Positions 35,342 through 43,619 of a DNA stretch of 43,619 nucleotides are shown here, in pieces. The translations under genes were made by a program, and so were the position numbers. Positions within the stretch are counted from its first letter, which is position 1; each line of letters begins with the position of its first letter. Origin of the DNA: Thiomonas intermedia. Its GTDB lineage: Bacteria > Pseudomonadota > Gammaproteobacteria > Burkholderiales > Burkholderiaceae_C. The stretch covers positions 1-43,619 of the forward strand of contig DYKQ01000012.1 in the NCBI GenBank assembly GCA_020722545.1, in the 5' to 3' direction. Below the pieces are notes generated by a model that saw only the letters and a list, made by a program, of their open reading frames with translations, did no database searches and was not told the DNA's origin.

Positions 35342-36482
35342 GAGCGGCGTCCAGCGTGGCGTCTTGTTTGGCGAAACAGAAACGAACCACGCCGCGCTGC
35401 CGTCCGTCGGGCTCGAAGGCCGATAGCGGAATGGCGGCCACGCCGATCTCGGCGGTGAGCCAGCGGCAGAAGGCGTCGTCCGGCAGGTCGCTGATAGCGT
35501 CGTAGCGCACGCACTGAAAGTAGCTGCCGCTGCAGGGCAGCAGTTCAAACCGGCTGGCCGCGAGCCCGGCGCGGAAGCGGTCGCGCTTGGCCTGATAGAA
35601 GCCGGGCAGATCGCGGTAAGGCGCCGGGTCGGCCAGATAGTCGGCCAAGCCATGTTGCATGGGCGTGTTGACGGTAAACACGTTGAACTGATGCACCTTG
35701 CGGAACTCGGCGGTGAGCGCGGCCGGGGCGGCGACGCTGCCGATCTTCCAGCCGGTGACGTGAAAGGTTTTGCCGAAACTCGACACCACGAAGGCGCGCG
35801 CCGCCAGGCCGGAAAACCGCGCGGCGCTCTGATGCTGTGCGCCGTCGAACACCATGTGCTCGTACACCTCATCGGCAATCAGCACGATGTCGGTGGGCGC
35901 GAGCAGCGCTTCGAGCCGCCGCATATCGGCCTCGCTCCAGACCGTGCCGCTGGGGTTGTGCGGGCTGTTGATGAGCAAGGCGCGGGTGCGCGGGGTGATG
36001 GCCGCGGCAATGGCGGCGAAATCCGGTCGGAAGTCGGCCTGCAAGGGCACGGTGCGGGCCACGCCGCCGCACAGGGCAATATTGGGCAGGTAGCTGTCGT
36101 AGCTGGGCGTGAGTACGATGACTTCATCGCCCGGATGCACCACGGCGAGCAGGGCCGTGAAAATGGCCTGCGTCGCCCCGGCGGTGATGGTGATTTCTGC
36201 GTCGGCGTCATAGCGCGTACCGTGCAGTGCGGCGATCTTGTCGGCCACCGCTCGCCGCAAGGCGGGAACGCCGGCCATGGGCGGATATTGGTTGGCGCCG
36301 CGGCGCATGGCCTGATCCACCGCGTCGATGAGGCGCGGGTCGCAGGAAAAATCTGGAAATCCCTGGCCGAGGTTGATGGCGCCGTGCTCCTGCGCCAGTG
36401 CCGACATGACGGTGAAGATGGTGACGCCGACTTGCGGCAGACGCGAGGCAATGTGGGGCGTTTGGTGAGTTTGGGGCGACAT
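35319..36482 (-). CDS. Methionine aminotransferase-like PLP enzyme
   Basis: A 387-residue class I aminotransferase resembling E. coli YbdL, which transaminates methionine. Features: [64 protein letters not shown] and the PLP lysine in [16 protein letters not shown], then [15 protein letters not shown], and the C-terminal Arg in [10 protein letters not shown]. Located 15 bp after the CysB-type gene, so probably co-transcribed, which suits sulfur amino acid metabolism. Confidence 0.88.
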   Translation of the reverse strand: MSPQTHQTPHIASRLPQVGVTIFTVMSALAQEHGAINLGQGFPDFSCDPRLIDAVDQAMRRGANQYPPMAGVPALRRAVADKIAALHGTRYDADAEITITAGATQAIFTALLAVVHPGDEVIVLTPSYDSYLPNIALCGGVARTVPLQADFRPDFAAIAAAITPRTRALLINSPHNPSGTVWSEADMRRLEALLAPTDIVLIADEVYEHMVFDGAQHQSAARFSGLAARAFVVSSFGKTFHVTGWKIGSVAAPAALTAEFRKVHQFNVFTVNTPMQHGLADYLADPAPYRDLPGFYQAKRDRFRAGLAASRFELLPCSGSYFQCVRYDAISDLPDDAFCRWLTAEIGVAAIPLSAFEPDGRQRGVVRFCFAKQDATLDAALKRLAAL

Positions 36483-36497
36483 GGGGGACAGCGGCGA

Positions 36498-37448
36498 TCA
36501 GATGGAAAACACGTCTTGTCCGTCCAGCTCGCCACGCAGGGTTTGTTCCACCAGTTTGCGCGGCAGGCGGGGCGAGATCAGCTCGGTGAACAGGGGCACG
36601 AAACTGCGTTGCAGCACGCCGCGCTTGAACGCCACGCGCGTGAGCTGCTGACCGAACAGATGCCCGGCGGGAAGTGCGCGCAGTGCGGTGTCACGTTCAG
36701 CCGAGATGGCCATTTCGGCGATCAGCCCCACACCCAGCCCGAGTTCGACATAGGTCTTGAGCACGTCGGAATCGAGCGCTTCGAGCACGATCTGCGGCTG
36801 CAGGTTGGCATGGGCGAAGGCAGCATCGATCTGGCGGCGTCCGGCAAAGGTGGGCTCGTAAGTCACCAGCGGAAAGGTGGCCAGTTCGGCCAGGGTGAGC
36901 TCGGTGCGATCACACAAGGGGTGCCCGTGCGGCACGACGGCCAGATGCTGCCAGCTGTAGCAGGGCAGGGTGAGCAAGTCGGGAGAATCTTGCAGCGACT
37001 CGCTGGCCAGGCCCAGATCGGCGCGTTCTTCGCGCACGGCCTGCGCCACTTGGTCGGGCGTGCCCTGCAGCAGCTGCACCTGCACGGCGGGCATGCGGCG
37101 GCGGAACTCGGCAATCACCCAGGGCAGCTTGTAGCGGGCCTGGGTGTGAGTGGCGGCCACGGTGAGCTGGCCTGCATCGCGCGCGGCGTAGTCTTGTCCG
37201 ATGCGCTTGAGGTTGGCGACTTCGCGCAGGATGATGTCCACGCTGCGCAGCACCTCGACGCCCGGCTCGGTGAGTTTGCGGATGCGCTTGCCGTGGCGGC
37301 TGAAAATTTCCACCCCCAGCTCGCTCTCCAGCTCGATGATGGCCTTGGACACGGCGGGCTGCGAGGTATGCAGCGCCCGCGCCGCCTCGGTGAGGTTGAG
37401 CTTGCAGCGCACAGCCTCTTGCAGGAAACGGAATTGGTGCAGGTTCAT
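36498..37448 (-). CDS. CysB family LysR-type regulator
   Basis: Controls sulfur assimilation genes in response to O-acetylserine or related compounds in the family. The 316-residue protein has the HTH MNLHQFRFLQEAVRCKLNLTEAARALHTSQPAVSKAIIELESELGVEIFSRHGKRI and CysB-specific parts (ATHTQARYKLPWVIAEFRRRMPAVQVQLLQGTPDQVAQ; YVELGLGVGLIAEMAI). Length near the 324 of E. coli CysB. The ATG at 37448 replaces the track's longer start, which overlaps lptG. It may be CysB or its paralogue Cbl; I cannot separate them. Confidence 0.9.
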   Translation of the reverse strand: MNLHQFRFLQEAVRCKLNLTEAARALHTSQPAVSKAIIELESELGVEIFSRHGKRIRKLTEPGVEVLRSVDIILREVANLKRIGQDYAARDAGQLTVAATHTQARYKLPWVIAEFRRRMPAVQVQLLQGTPDQVAQAVREERADLGLASESLQDSPDLLTLPCYSWQHLAVVPHGHPLCDRTELTLAELATFPLVTYEPTFAGRRQIDAAFAHANLQPQIVLEALDSDVLKTYVELGLGVGLIAEMAISAERDTALRALPAGHLFGQQLTRVAFKRGVLQRSFVPLFTELISPRLPRKLVEQTLRGELDGQDVFSI

Positions 37449-37470
37449 CGCAATCCTTGTCCGCCCGGTT

Positions 37471-38568
37471 TTAGCGGAACCGCACCTGCCAGGCAAACAC
37501 CATCAGCCCCAGTCCGCCAAACAACAGCATGGGCATGGCTGCGGTGATGGCCGGCGGCCACGTTCCCAAAATGCCCAGACTGGAAAACAGGGTGTTGAGC
37601 AGGATGAACGCGATTCCCAGCACGATGCCCGCGAGCACTTTGCCGCTGACGCCTTTCGAGCGCGTGTGCAGATAAGCGAAGGGCAGGGCCAGCAGCAACA
37701 TCACCACGGCGCTGAAGGGATAGAACAGCTTTTTCCACAGCTGGATTTCATAGCGTTCGGCCGCCTGATGATTGGCGCGCAAATGCTGGATGTAGCGCCA
37801 CAGATCGATGGCCGACATCTTGTCGGGCGATAGCAGCAGCACCCCGAGCACGCTGGGCGAGAGCGAGGTCTGCCAGCGATAGCTCGGCAACTGGGTCACT
37901 TTCAAGGCGGCGCCGGTCTGTTGCGGGAGTTCGGTGCGGGTGACGTTGTGCAGCATCCAGGCGCCGCCGCCTTCATACTGGCCACTGGGCGCATGCAGTT
38001 CGGCAGCAATCTGCGCCTGGGCATTGAGCACATAGATGTGGATGTCGGTGAGATCGCCTCGGGTGTTGATGGCCTTGATGTTGACGGTCTGATTGCCGCT
38101 TCGGTCTGAATCGTTGCGCAGCCAAACGCCCGAAGCCAATTGGATGCCGATGCCTGACCCTCCCCCGGCCTGCAAGCGCGCCGACAGTTGCCCGGCTGCC
38201 GGGGCAAGCCACTCGCCGAGCAGGAACAAGGTGACGACCAGCGCCGCGGCCAGTTGCAGCAGCAAACCCAGCGCCGCGCGCGGGCTCAGTCCCGAAATTC
38301 GCAGAATGGTGAACTCGCTGCTCGCAGCCAAAGAGGCCAGCGCGAACACGCCGCCCACCAGAGTGGCGATGGGCAAGACTTCATAGGCGCGGCTGGGCAT
38401 GCTCAGCGCGACATGCAGCAGGGCGCCGCTCAGGCTGAAACTCGGCTTGCCCAGATTGCTCAGGTCGTTGAGCATGTCGATGAAAAACAGCAGCGCCAGA
38501 AAGGCCAGGGTCACCAGCCCCACGGCCCTGAGCACATGCAGCAGCAGAAAGCGGCGTACCGTGCGCAT
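37471..38568 (-). CDS. lptG: LPS export permease LptG
   Basis: Inner-membrane subunit of the LptB2FG transporter that extracts lipopolysaccharide. The 365-residue protein begins MRTVRRFLLLHVLRAVGLVTLAFLALLFFIDMLNDL, has the family segment VLPIATLVGGVFALASLAASSEFTILRISGLSP (coupling helix) and three further helices at the C-terminus with LFYPFSAVVMLLLALPFAYLHTRSKGVSGKVLAGIVLG. The ATG shares its A with the TGA of lptF (TGATG overlap), so coupled translation is likely. Confidence 0.94.
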   Translation of the reverse strand: MRTVRRFLLLHVLRAVGLVTLAFLALLFFIDMLNDLSNLGKPSFSLSGALLHVALSMPSRAYEVLPIATLVGGVFALASLAASSEFTILRISGLSPRAALGLLLQLAAALVVTLFLLGEWLAPAAGQLSARLQAGGGSGIGIQLASGVWLRNDSDRSGNQTVNIKAINTRGDLTDIHIYVLNAQAQIAAELHAPSGQYEGGGAWMLHNVTRTELPQQTGAALKVTQLPSYRWQTSLSPSVLGVLLLSPDKMSAIDLWRYIQHLRANHQAAERYEIQLWKKLFYPFSAVVMLLLALPFAYLHTRSKGVSGKVLAGIVLGIAFILLNTLFSSLGILGTWPPAITAAMPMLLFGGLGLMVFAWQVRFR

Positions 38569-39701
38569 CAGGCGTGTGCTCCGGTTCGCGCGCGGCCCGG
38601 CCACAGGCGGTGCAGCCAGCCGTTGCCCCGCATCAGCAGCAGCAACAGGAACAGTGCCGCGCCGCCATGCACCAGCAGGAAGCCGCTGGTAAATCCCACG
38701 CGCCCTTCGCTGATCCAGCCTTGCAGCACATTGAGCAGATTGAAATAAATCAGGTAGACCAGGATGGCGCTGATCAGACTGCCCGCGCGCCCGGTCCGCA
38801 CTGAGCCCGAGGCCAAGGGCAGCGCCATCAAGGCCAGCAGGGCCGCAGACAGCGGCACGCCCAGCCGCCACGACAGTTCGCCCAGCCAGTTGGGAATGGC
38901 CGGGTTGAACAGATACTCGGTGGGCACGTTGCGGTTGGGCTGCGTGAGCCAGTTGACCGGCCCGGTTTTGTTGTCCGCCACATTGCTCAAGCCGGTGGTT
39001 GCATCAAGCCGCATGTCCAGCGAATCGAAGGAGGTGATGGTGTAGTTGGCCTGCCCCGGCGTATGTGCGTAGCGGTTGCCGTTGCTCAGCACCAAAAAGG
39101 GCTGACCATCGATGCGCTGCACCTGCGCCGAGCGCGCCGTGATCAGCACCGTCTGGCCCGAGGTGTCATCGCGGATGAAGATGTCGTGCGCCACTCCCCC
39201 GGCCTGCGCGCCCTTGTCGATGAAAAACACCCGCTTGCCCGAGGCCGATTCGCGGAACTGCCCCGGCGCCGCGCGCGAAATGTCGGAGCGTTGCTCGAAG
39301 CGAATGCGCAACGCCGTGGACTGCTGGTTGGCCCAGGGCCAGGCAAACAGGGTGAGCGCGGCGATCAACAGCAGAATGGGCCACGAAAAGCGCAGCACGC
39401 TGACCATCAACCGCAGCCGCCCCACCCCGGTGGTGCGCCAGATGGTCATCTCGGAATCGAGCCACATGCGGGTGAAGGTGAGCAGCACCGCCAGAAACAG
39501 CGACAGGGTGATGACGATCTGCAAATAGCTCAGCGCGGTCAGACCGATGAGCAGAAACACATCCTGCGGGCTGGCCTGACCCTCGGATGCCTGACCCAGA
39601 ATGCGAATGAGCATCAGGGTGATGACCACGGTGAACAGCACGGTGAATGCGCCGCCGAAATTGCGGCTCATTTCACGGCGCAGGGTCAAATCGAGGAGCA
39701 T
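38568..39701 (-). CDS. lptF: LPS export permease LptF
   Basis: Partner of LptG in the LptB2FG complex. The 377-residue protein begins MLLDLTLRREMSRNFGGAFTVLFTVVITLMLIRILGQAS, has the coupling-helix region LTFTRMWLDSEMTIWRTTGVGRLRLM, a periplasmic jellyroll domain (residues about 130-260) and C-terminal helices (LPLASGSVRTGRAGSLISAILVYLIYFNLLNVLQGW). I use the ATG at 39701 with GAGG-rich context; the track's start at 39785 runs into the divergent pepA promoter region. First gene of the leftward unit lptF-lptG-cysB-aminotransferase. Confidence 0.93.
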   Translation of the reverse strand: MLLDLTLRREMSRNFGGAFTVLFTVVITLMLIRILGQASEGQASPQDVFLLIGLTALSYLQIVITLSLFLAVLLTFTRMWLDSEMTIWRTTGVGRLRLMVSVLRFSWPILLLIAALTLFAWPWANQQSTALRIRFEQRSDISRAAPGQFRESASGKRVFFIDKGAQAGGVAHDIFIRDDTSGQTVLITARSAQVQRIDGQPFLVLSNGNRYAHTPGQANYTITSFDSLDMRLDATTGLSNVADNKTGPVNWLTQPNRNVPTEYLFNPAIPNWLGELSWRLGVPLSAALLALMALPLASGSVRTGRAGSLISAILVYLIYFNLLNVLQGWISEGRVGFTSGFLLVHGGAALFLLLLLMRGNGWLHRLWPGRARTGAHA

Positions 39702-39804
39702 GAGAAAAACTGGCGGCTGGGGCGATGAGGGCGGCGGGCCGCTGGGGGGCGTAAAGCGAAGCGCGATGGAATAATGCGGCCACACTCACTCGGGAACCCT
39801 GAAC

Positions 39805-41268
39805 ATGAAATTCAGTATATCTGCCGTCAAAAAGCCGCTTCAGACCAAAACCGATGCCCTGGTGGTCTTCGTGCCCGAGGGGCGTGGCGCCAGCGGTCTG
39901 AACGATGCGGACGCACTCGACAACCTGATCGCCCAACTGGCCGTGGATGGCGATTTCAAGGCCAAGCCTGGCAGCGTTCTGTCACTGCACCGGCCCACCG
40001 CGGTCGCGGCGCGGCGTCTGCTGCTCGTGGGGCTGGCGGCCAAGCCGGAATTGCGCGACTGGAAAAAGGCGCTGCAGGCCGCCGCCCAGATGCTCAAGAC
40101 CTTGCCGGTCAAGCAGGCGCATCTGCTGTCGGTCAATGGCCTGGATACCCTGGCTGAACTCACGCCCACGGTGTTCTCCGAAGTGTTCTACCGCTTCGAT
40201 GCGACGCGTAACGTCGAAGACGCCGACACCCCTGCGCTCGAAGCCATTCAGCTCTGCGCCGTGGGGGGGGATGCCGTGCCGACTTCGGCGAAAGCCGCCC
40301 TGCAGCGGGCCGAGTCGGTCGCCATCGGCGTGCGCCTCACGCGCGAACTCGCCAATCTGCCGGCCAATTACTGCACGCCCGCCTATCTCGCTGAAATGGC
40401 GAAAAAGATGGCCAAATTCCACGGGCTGGACTGCAAGGTGCTCGGGCGTCCGGAAATGGAAAAGCTCGGCATGGGCTCGTTTCTGGCCGTGGCGCAGGGG
40501 TCGGTGCAGCCGCCCCGGTTCATCGTGCTGGAATATCGCGGCGCGGGCAAGAAAGACGCGCCGCATGTGCTCGTCGGCAAGGGCGTGACCTTCGATACCG
40601 GCGGCATTTCGCTCAAGCCCGGCGCCGAGATGGACGAAATGAAGTTCGACATGTCCGGGGCCGCGTCGGTGCTGGGCGCGTTCGAGGCCATCGCCCGCAT
40701 CAAGCCCAAGATCAACGTGGTCGGCCTGATCGCCGCCACCGAGAACATGCCTGATGGCGGCGCCGTCAAACCCGGTGATGTGGTGACCAGCATGTCGGGT
40801 CAGACCATCGAAATTCTCAACACCGACGCCGAAGGCCGCCTCATCCTCTGCGACGCGCTGACCTACGCTGCGCGCTACAAACCGCAGTCGGTGGTGGACA
40901 TCGCCACGCTCACCGGGGCCTGCGTGATTGCGCTGGGCAAGGTCAACAGCGGCCTGTTCACGGAAGACGACGCTCTGGCCGACGCGCTGCTCGAAGCCGG
41001 GCGCGCCACGCTCGATCCCTGCTGGCGCATGCCGCTTGAGACCGACTACGCCGATGCGCTCAAGAGCAATTTCGCCGACGTGGCCAATATCGGCGGGCGG
41101 CCCGCTGGCGCCATTACGGCCGCCTGCTTCCTGTGGCGTTTCGCGAAAGACTACCGCTGGGCGCACCTCGACATCGCGGGCACGGCCTGGAACAGCGGCG
41201 TCAACAAGGGCGCCACCGGTCGCCCTGTGCCGCTGCTGGTCAGCTACCTGCTGTCGCAGGCGCAGTAA
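39805..41268 (+). CDS. pepA: Leucyl aminopeptidase (cytosol aminopeptidase M17)
   Basis: Dinuclear-metal M17 peptidase removing N-terminal residues; in E. coli PepA also binds DNA. The 487-residue protein has the metal-site segments VGKGVTFDTGGISLKPGAEMDEMKFDMSGAA and NTDAEGRLILCDAL, plus GRPAGAITAACFLWRFAKDYRWAHLDIAGTAW. Normal length. It is divergent from lptF; AATAAT (39770-39775) in the short divergent region could be its -10 element, without a clear -35. Confidence 0.96.
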   Translation: MKFSISAVKKPLQTKTDALVVFVPEGRGASGLNDADALDNLIAQLAVDGDFKAKPGSVLSLHRPTAVAARRLLLVGLAAKPELRDWKKALQAAAQMLKTLPVKQAHLLSVNGLDTLAELTPTVFSEVFYRFDATRNVEDADTPALEAIQLCAVGGDAVPTSAKAALQRAESVAIGVRLTRELANLPANYCTPAYLAEMAKKMAKFHGLDCKVLGRPEMEKLGMGSFLAVAQGSVQPPRFIVLEYRGAGKKDAPHVLVGKGVTFDTGGISLKPGAEMDEMKFDMSGAASVLGAFEAIARIKPKINVVGLIAATENMPDGGAVKPGDVVTSMSGQTIEILNTDAEGRLILCDALTYAARYKPQSVVDIATLTGACVIALGKVNSGLFTEDDALADALLEAGRATLDPCWRMPLETDYADALKSNFADVANIGGRPAGAITAACFLWRFAKDYRWAHLDIAGTAWNSGVNKGATGRPVPLLVSYLLSQAQ

Positions 41269-41312
41269 GCGTTGTCCGAGCGTTGTCCGGCAATCCGCCG
41301 TCGCGCGCCATC

Positions 41313-41738
41313 ATGCCCTGCTCGGTCGAGTTTCGTGTGAACCTGCCTGACCCGCTGCGTTATGCCTGCGGGCTGCTGCGCACGGCGACGCAGCGCGGCG
41401 CTCGCGTGCTGGTGGCCGCGCCCGAGCCTTTGCTCACGGAACTCGATCAGTTGTTGTGGACTTTTCAGCCCGGCAGCTTTGTCCCTCATGTCTGGCAGGA
41501 CGACCCGCTCGCCGACAAGACGCCGGTCATCCTGGCGCCCCAGCCCGATCTGCCTCAGGCCGGGCGGGTGACTGCCCTGGTGAATCTCGGCCCCGATCTG
41601 GTGACCGGCTGGGAGTCTCTGGAGCGGGTGATCGAGCTCGTCAGTGAAAACGGGCCCGACAAGCCCGCCGCCCGCGAACGCCTGCGCGCTTATCGGGCCG
41701 CCGGGTACGATCCCGCCATCATCCCGTTCCGATCATGA
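41313..41738 (+). CDS. holC: DNA polymerase III chi subunit
   Basis: Chi links the clamp loader to SSB during replication. The 141-residue protein, VEFRVNLPDPLRYACGLLRTATQRGARVLVAAPEPLLTELDQLLWTFQPGSFVPHVW, matches HolC in length and in the LDQLLW-F-x-FVPH pattern, and ends YRAAGYDPAIIPFRS. ATG at 41313 is chosen because upstream sequence overlaps pepA. pepA-holC is a common pair in proteobacteria. Its stop overlaps the next gene start by four bases (ATGA). Confidence 0.9.
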   Translation: MPCSVEFRVNLPDPLRYACGLLRTATQRGARVLVAAPEPLLTELDQLLWTFQPGSFVPHVWQDDPLADKTPVILAPQPDLPQAGRVTALVNLGPDLVTGWESLERVIELVSENGPDKPAARERLRAYRAAGYDPAIIPFRS

Positions 41739-42097
41739 ATTCCGTGCCGCCCAACCCTGCCGTCCTGCCCGTGCTCACCGAGCGTCTGGAACCTGAGGAT
41801 GCCGTGATCAAGGAAGACATCGTCGCTCCCCCGTTTGCAGTCCAGCCCTCGGCCTATGCGCAGGCGGTCTATCGCGGCCCCGAGCTTGCACGGTCTGCAG
41901 ACGTTCCGTTGCTGGAGGCGCCCGCCATCGACCTCGACGAACTCTGGCTACGCATCGCACCTGGAATGCAGCAGCAGTTGCTGGAGCGGGTTGACGCCGA
42001 GCTGGATGCGCTGGCCCCCCAACTGGCCGCCAGGCTGTTCGACACCCTCAAGCCAACCCTGCACGCCTGGCTTGCCGAGGCGTTGAAGCGGGCATGA
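41735..42097 (+). CDS. Hypothetical protein downstream of holC
   Basis: A 120-residue acidic protein, not recognised with confidence. The N-terminal half is proline-rich and likely disordered (PPNPAVLPVLTERLEPEDAV...); the C-terminal half is an amphipathic helical region (IAPGMQQQLLERVDAELDALAPQLAARLFDTLKPTLHAWLAEALKRA). This layout resembles DUF2486-type proteins that follow holC in Burkholderiales, but I did not confirm that. The ATGA overlap with holC suggests coupled translation. Confidence 0.7.
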   Translation: MNSVPPNPAVLPVLTERLEPEDAVIKEDIVAPPFAVQPSAYAQAVYRGPELARSADVPLLEAPAIDLDELWLRIAPGMQQQLLERVDAELDALAPQLAARLFDTLKPTLHAWLAEALKRA

Positions 42098-42282
42098 AAC
42101 CATCGGGCTTGAGCTGAAATGGTTTTGTCAAGCGGTCAACCCAAACGCCAGCAGGCACATTGCTTGCTAGTGTTGGGAAAGGCGATCTGTTCAAAAATCT
42201 GTAACTCAGTTAATGTATCGCCCTGTCAGATTCAAGCTGACTTCACAACACAACACCTGTCTTTCCTTTTGGAGGCTCATTC

Positions 42283-43419
42283 ATGAAGCTGAAATACGTC
42301 GCTCCGGTGCTGGCCCTGTCCACGGCCATTGGCACTGCCTACGCTGCAGACACCGTCACCGTCACCATCGGTAGCGCATCGCCCCTGTCTGGCCCGCAAG
42401 CCAGCTTTGGCCAGGACAACGCCAACGGCGTGAAAATGGCCATCAAAGACCTGAACGCGCAGAACATTGTCATCGATGGCAAGAAGGTCGAGTGGAAGGT
42501 TGATGTCCAGGACGACCAGGCAGACCCGAAACAAGCCACCACCGTGGCGCAGAAGTTCGTTGACGAAAAGGTCAATGGCGTCGTCGGTCACCTGAACTCC
42601 GGTTGCACCTTCCCCGCTTCGCGCATTTACAACAACGCCGGCATTCCCGACATCACCCCCTCATCCACCGATCCCAAGATTTCGCAACAAGGCTTCAAGA
42701 CCTTCTTCCGCATCATCGCCAACGACAACGCGCTGGGCTCAGGTCTGGCCGACTATGCCAAGACCAAGCTGAAGGCCAAGACCGTCGCCGTGATCGATGA
42801 CCGTACCGCCTACGGTCAGGGCGTGGCTGACGTGTTCGCCAAGACGGCCCAGAAAGACGGCATGAAACTGGTGGATCGCGAGTACACCAACGACAAAGCC
42901 ACCGACTTCTCCGCCATTCTGACCAAGATCAAGGCTTCGCAGCCGGACATCATTTTCTACGGCGGCATGTATCCCCAGGCCGGCCCGCTGGTTCGCCAGA
43001 TGCGCCAACTGGGCATCAAAGCCACGCTGATGGGCGGCGATGGCATCTGCGCGCCGGAACTGGGCAAGCTCGCGGGTGAGGCCGTTGCTGGCGTCATCTG
43101 CGCCGAAGGCGGCTCCCCGCTGAGCCAGATGCCGGGCGGCGAAGCCTGGAAGAAGCGCTATGACGCCGAGTTTGGCGCCAACGCGTTCCAGCTTTATTCA
43201 CCTTACGCGTATGACGGCACCATGGTGCTGGCGCATGCGATGATGAAAGCCAACTCAGTCGATCCGAAGAAGTATCTGCCCTTCATCCGAAACATCGACT
43301 ACAACGGCGTGACCAAGAAAGATATCCACTTCACCAAGACCGGTGAGTTGGTGGACGCGACCATCACCATCTCGACGTTCGACAAGGACGGCAAGAAGAG
43401 TGTGTTGGCCGTGCAGTAA
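42283..43419 (+). CDS. Branched-chain amino acid ABC transporter substrate-binding protein
   Basis: Periplasmic binding protein of the LivJ/LivK family. The 378-residue precursor has a signal peptide cleaved about AYA-ADT (residue 22-23), then VTIGSASPLSGPQASFGQDNANGVKMAIKDLN, GVVGHLNSGCTFPASRIYNNAGIPDITPSSTDP, AVIDDRTAYGQGVADVF and LYSPYAYDGTMVLAHAM. Two cysteines (SGCTF and GICAPEL region) may form the usual disulfide. No permease or ATPase genes are next to it within the window. Upstream 185 bp (42098-42282) shows no strong promoter match; TTTGGAGG is the ribosome-binding site. Two terminators follow. Confidence 0.93.
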   Translation: MKLKYVAPVLALSTAIGTAYAADTVTVTIGSASPLSGPQASFGQDNANGVKMAIKDLNAQNIVIDGKKVEWKVDVQDDQADPKQATTVAQKFVDEKVNGVVGHLNSGCTFPASRIYNNAGIPDITPSSTDPKISQQGFKTFFRIIANDNALGSGLADYAKTKLKAKTVAVIDDRTAYGQGVADVFAKTAQKDGMKLVDREYTNDKATDFSAILTKIKASQPDIIFYGGMYPQAGPLVRQMRQLGIKATLMGGDGICAPELGKLAGEAVAGVICAEGGSPLSQMPGGEAWKKRYDAEFGANAFQLYSPYAYDGTMVLAHAMMKANSVDPKKYLPFIRNIDYNGVTKKDIHFTKTGELVDATITISTFDKDGKKSVLAVQ

Positions 43420-43468
43420 ACCCGGTGCGAGCAGACCGTCTGTTGCGGCAGCGGTCCATCAAACCCAG

Positions 43469-43490
43469 GCGCCCTTCGGGGCGCTTTTTT
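43469..43490 (+). terminator. Rho-independent terminator of the livK-like gene
   Basis: GCGCCC (43469-43474), stable UUCG-type tetraloop, GGGCGC (43479-43484), then TTTTTT. It lies 50 bp after the stop codon. Confidence 0.9.
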
Positions 43491-43529
43491 ATGGTGCGCC
43501 GACTCGGTCTGCGGGAGCGGCGCGCATAA

Positions 43530-43563
43530 AAAAGCCGAGAGATCTTGCGGCATCTCGGCTTTT
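43530..43563. terminator. Second, bidirectional terminator near the window end
   Basis: AAAAGCCGAGA (43530-43540) and TCTCGGCTTTT (43553-43563) form an 11-base inverted repeat with a 12-base loop. The T tract is longer when read on the minus strand (TTTTTTATG), so it probably ends a leftward gene that lies beyond the window. The last 56 bp hold no recognisable gene. Confidence 0.75.
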
Positions 43564-43619
43564 CAGCGTCGCAGACCTATCGATCTGCGTCCTTCAAGGC
43601 GACACTAGAAACACTAGGG

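Noticed and set aside
35652-37547. 631-aa plus-strand ORF over the aminotransferase and cysB genes
   Set aside because: Spans two genuine minus-strand genes and their gap; no family features.
42098-42282. TTGTCA at about 42125 as -35 for the livK-like gene
   Set aside because: No -10-like hexamer at suitable spacing.

Overview
The window is a contiguous stretch of a betaproteobacterial chromosome, most likely Burkholderiales. Evidence: GC-rich coding bias, the secY-infA-rpmJ-rpsM-rpsK-rpsD-rpoA-rplQ order, a CtaB of the NCLVEQ type, the tiny cytochrome-oxidase assembly ORF after ctaD, DUF2244/DUF2970/DUF2909 small membrane proteins around the cox genes, and an lptFG-cysB block. A Thiomonas-like organism would fit, but I cannot prove the genus from sequence alone. 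No phage, insertion sequence, CRISPR array, tRNA or rRNA gene was seen.

Layout. (1) 1-9505: the spc and alpha ribosomal operons (rplN to rplQ, including secY, infA, rpmJ and rpoA), all on +. A clear sigma70-type promoter lies upstream of rplN and an intrinsic terminator follows rplQ. Hairpins, one with a T tract, sit in the unusually long gaps around rpsD and rpoA. (2) 9541-11313: a two-gene NodI/NodJ-type ABC-2 exporter. (3) 11487-13478: dsbD, convergent with (4) a 695-residue molybdopterin/[4Fe-4S] oxidoreductase on -. (5) 15684-23010: a TetR regulator with its own promoter and a candidate operator, followed by acyl-CoA dehydrogenase, FadB-type fusion, thiolase and an enoyl-CoA hydratase, which make a complete fatty-acid beta-oxidation unit. 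A palindromic element and a terminator separate the last gene. (6) 23013-25238: trmL and comF on -, and a BioC-like methyltransferase on +.

(7) 25269-34407: an aa3-type cytochrome c oxidase locus. It has a regulatory region with two inverted repeats and an FNR/Anr-like box; then DUF2244, coxB, ctaD, a 41-aa assembly peptide, DUF2970, ctaE, DUF2909 (on -), SURF1, a Sco-like membrane protein, ctaA, ctaB and SCO1. These genes supply the catalytic subunits, heme A synthesis (ctaB then ctaA), heme insertion (SURF1) and CuA loading (SCO). The CuB chaperone gene ctaG/cox11, usually found between ctaD and ctaE in this group, is absent, and a hairpin with a T tract lies where it would be. (8) 34433-43419: gluQ on +; methionine aminotransferase, cysB-type regulator, lptG and lptF on -; pepA, holC, a hypothetical protein and a LivK-type binding protein on +, ending in two terminators.

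Most of the window is core housekeeping. The points most worth a second look are the ctaG gap and hairpin, the regulatory region of the cox locus, the extra Sco-like protein, the internal terminator-like structure before rpsD, and the TetR operator candidate.
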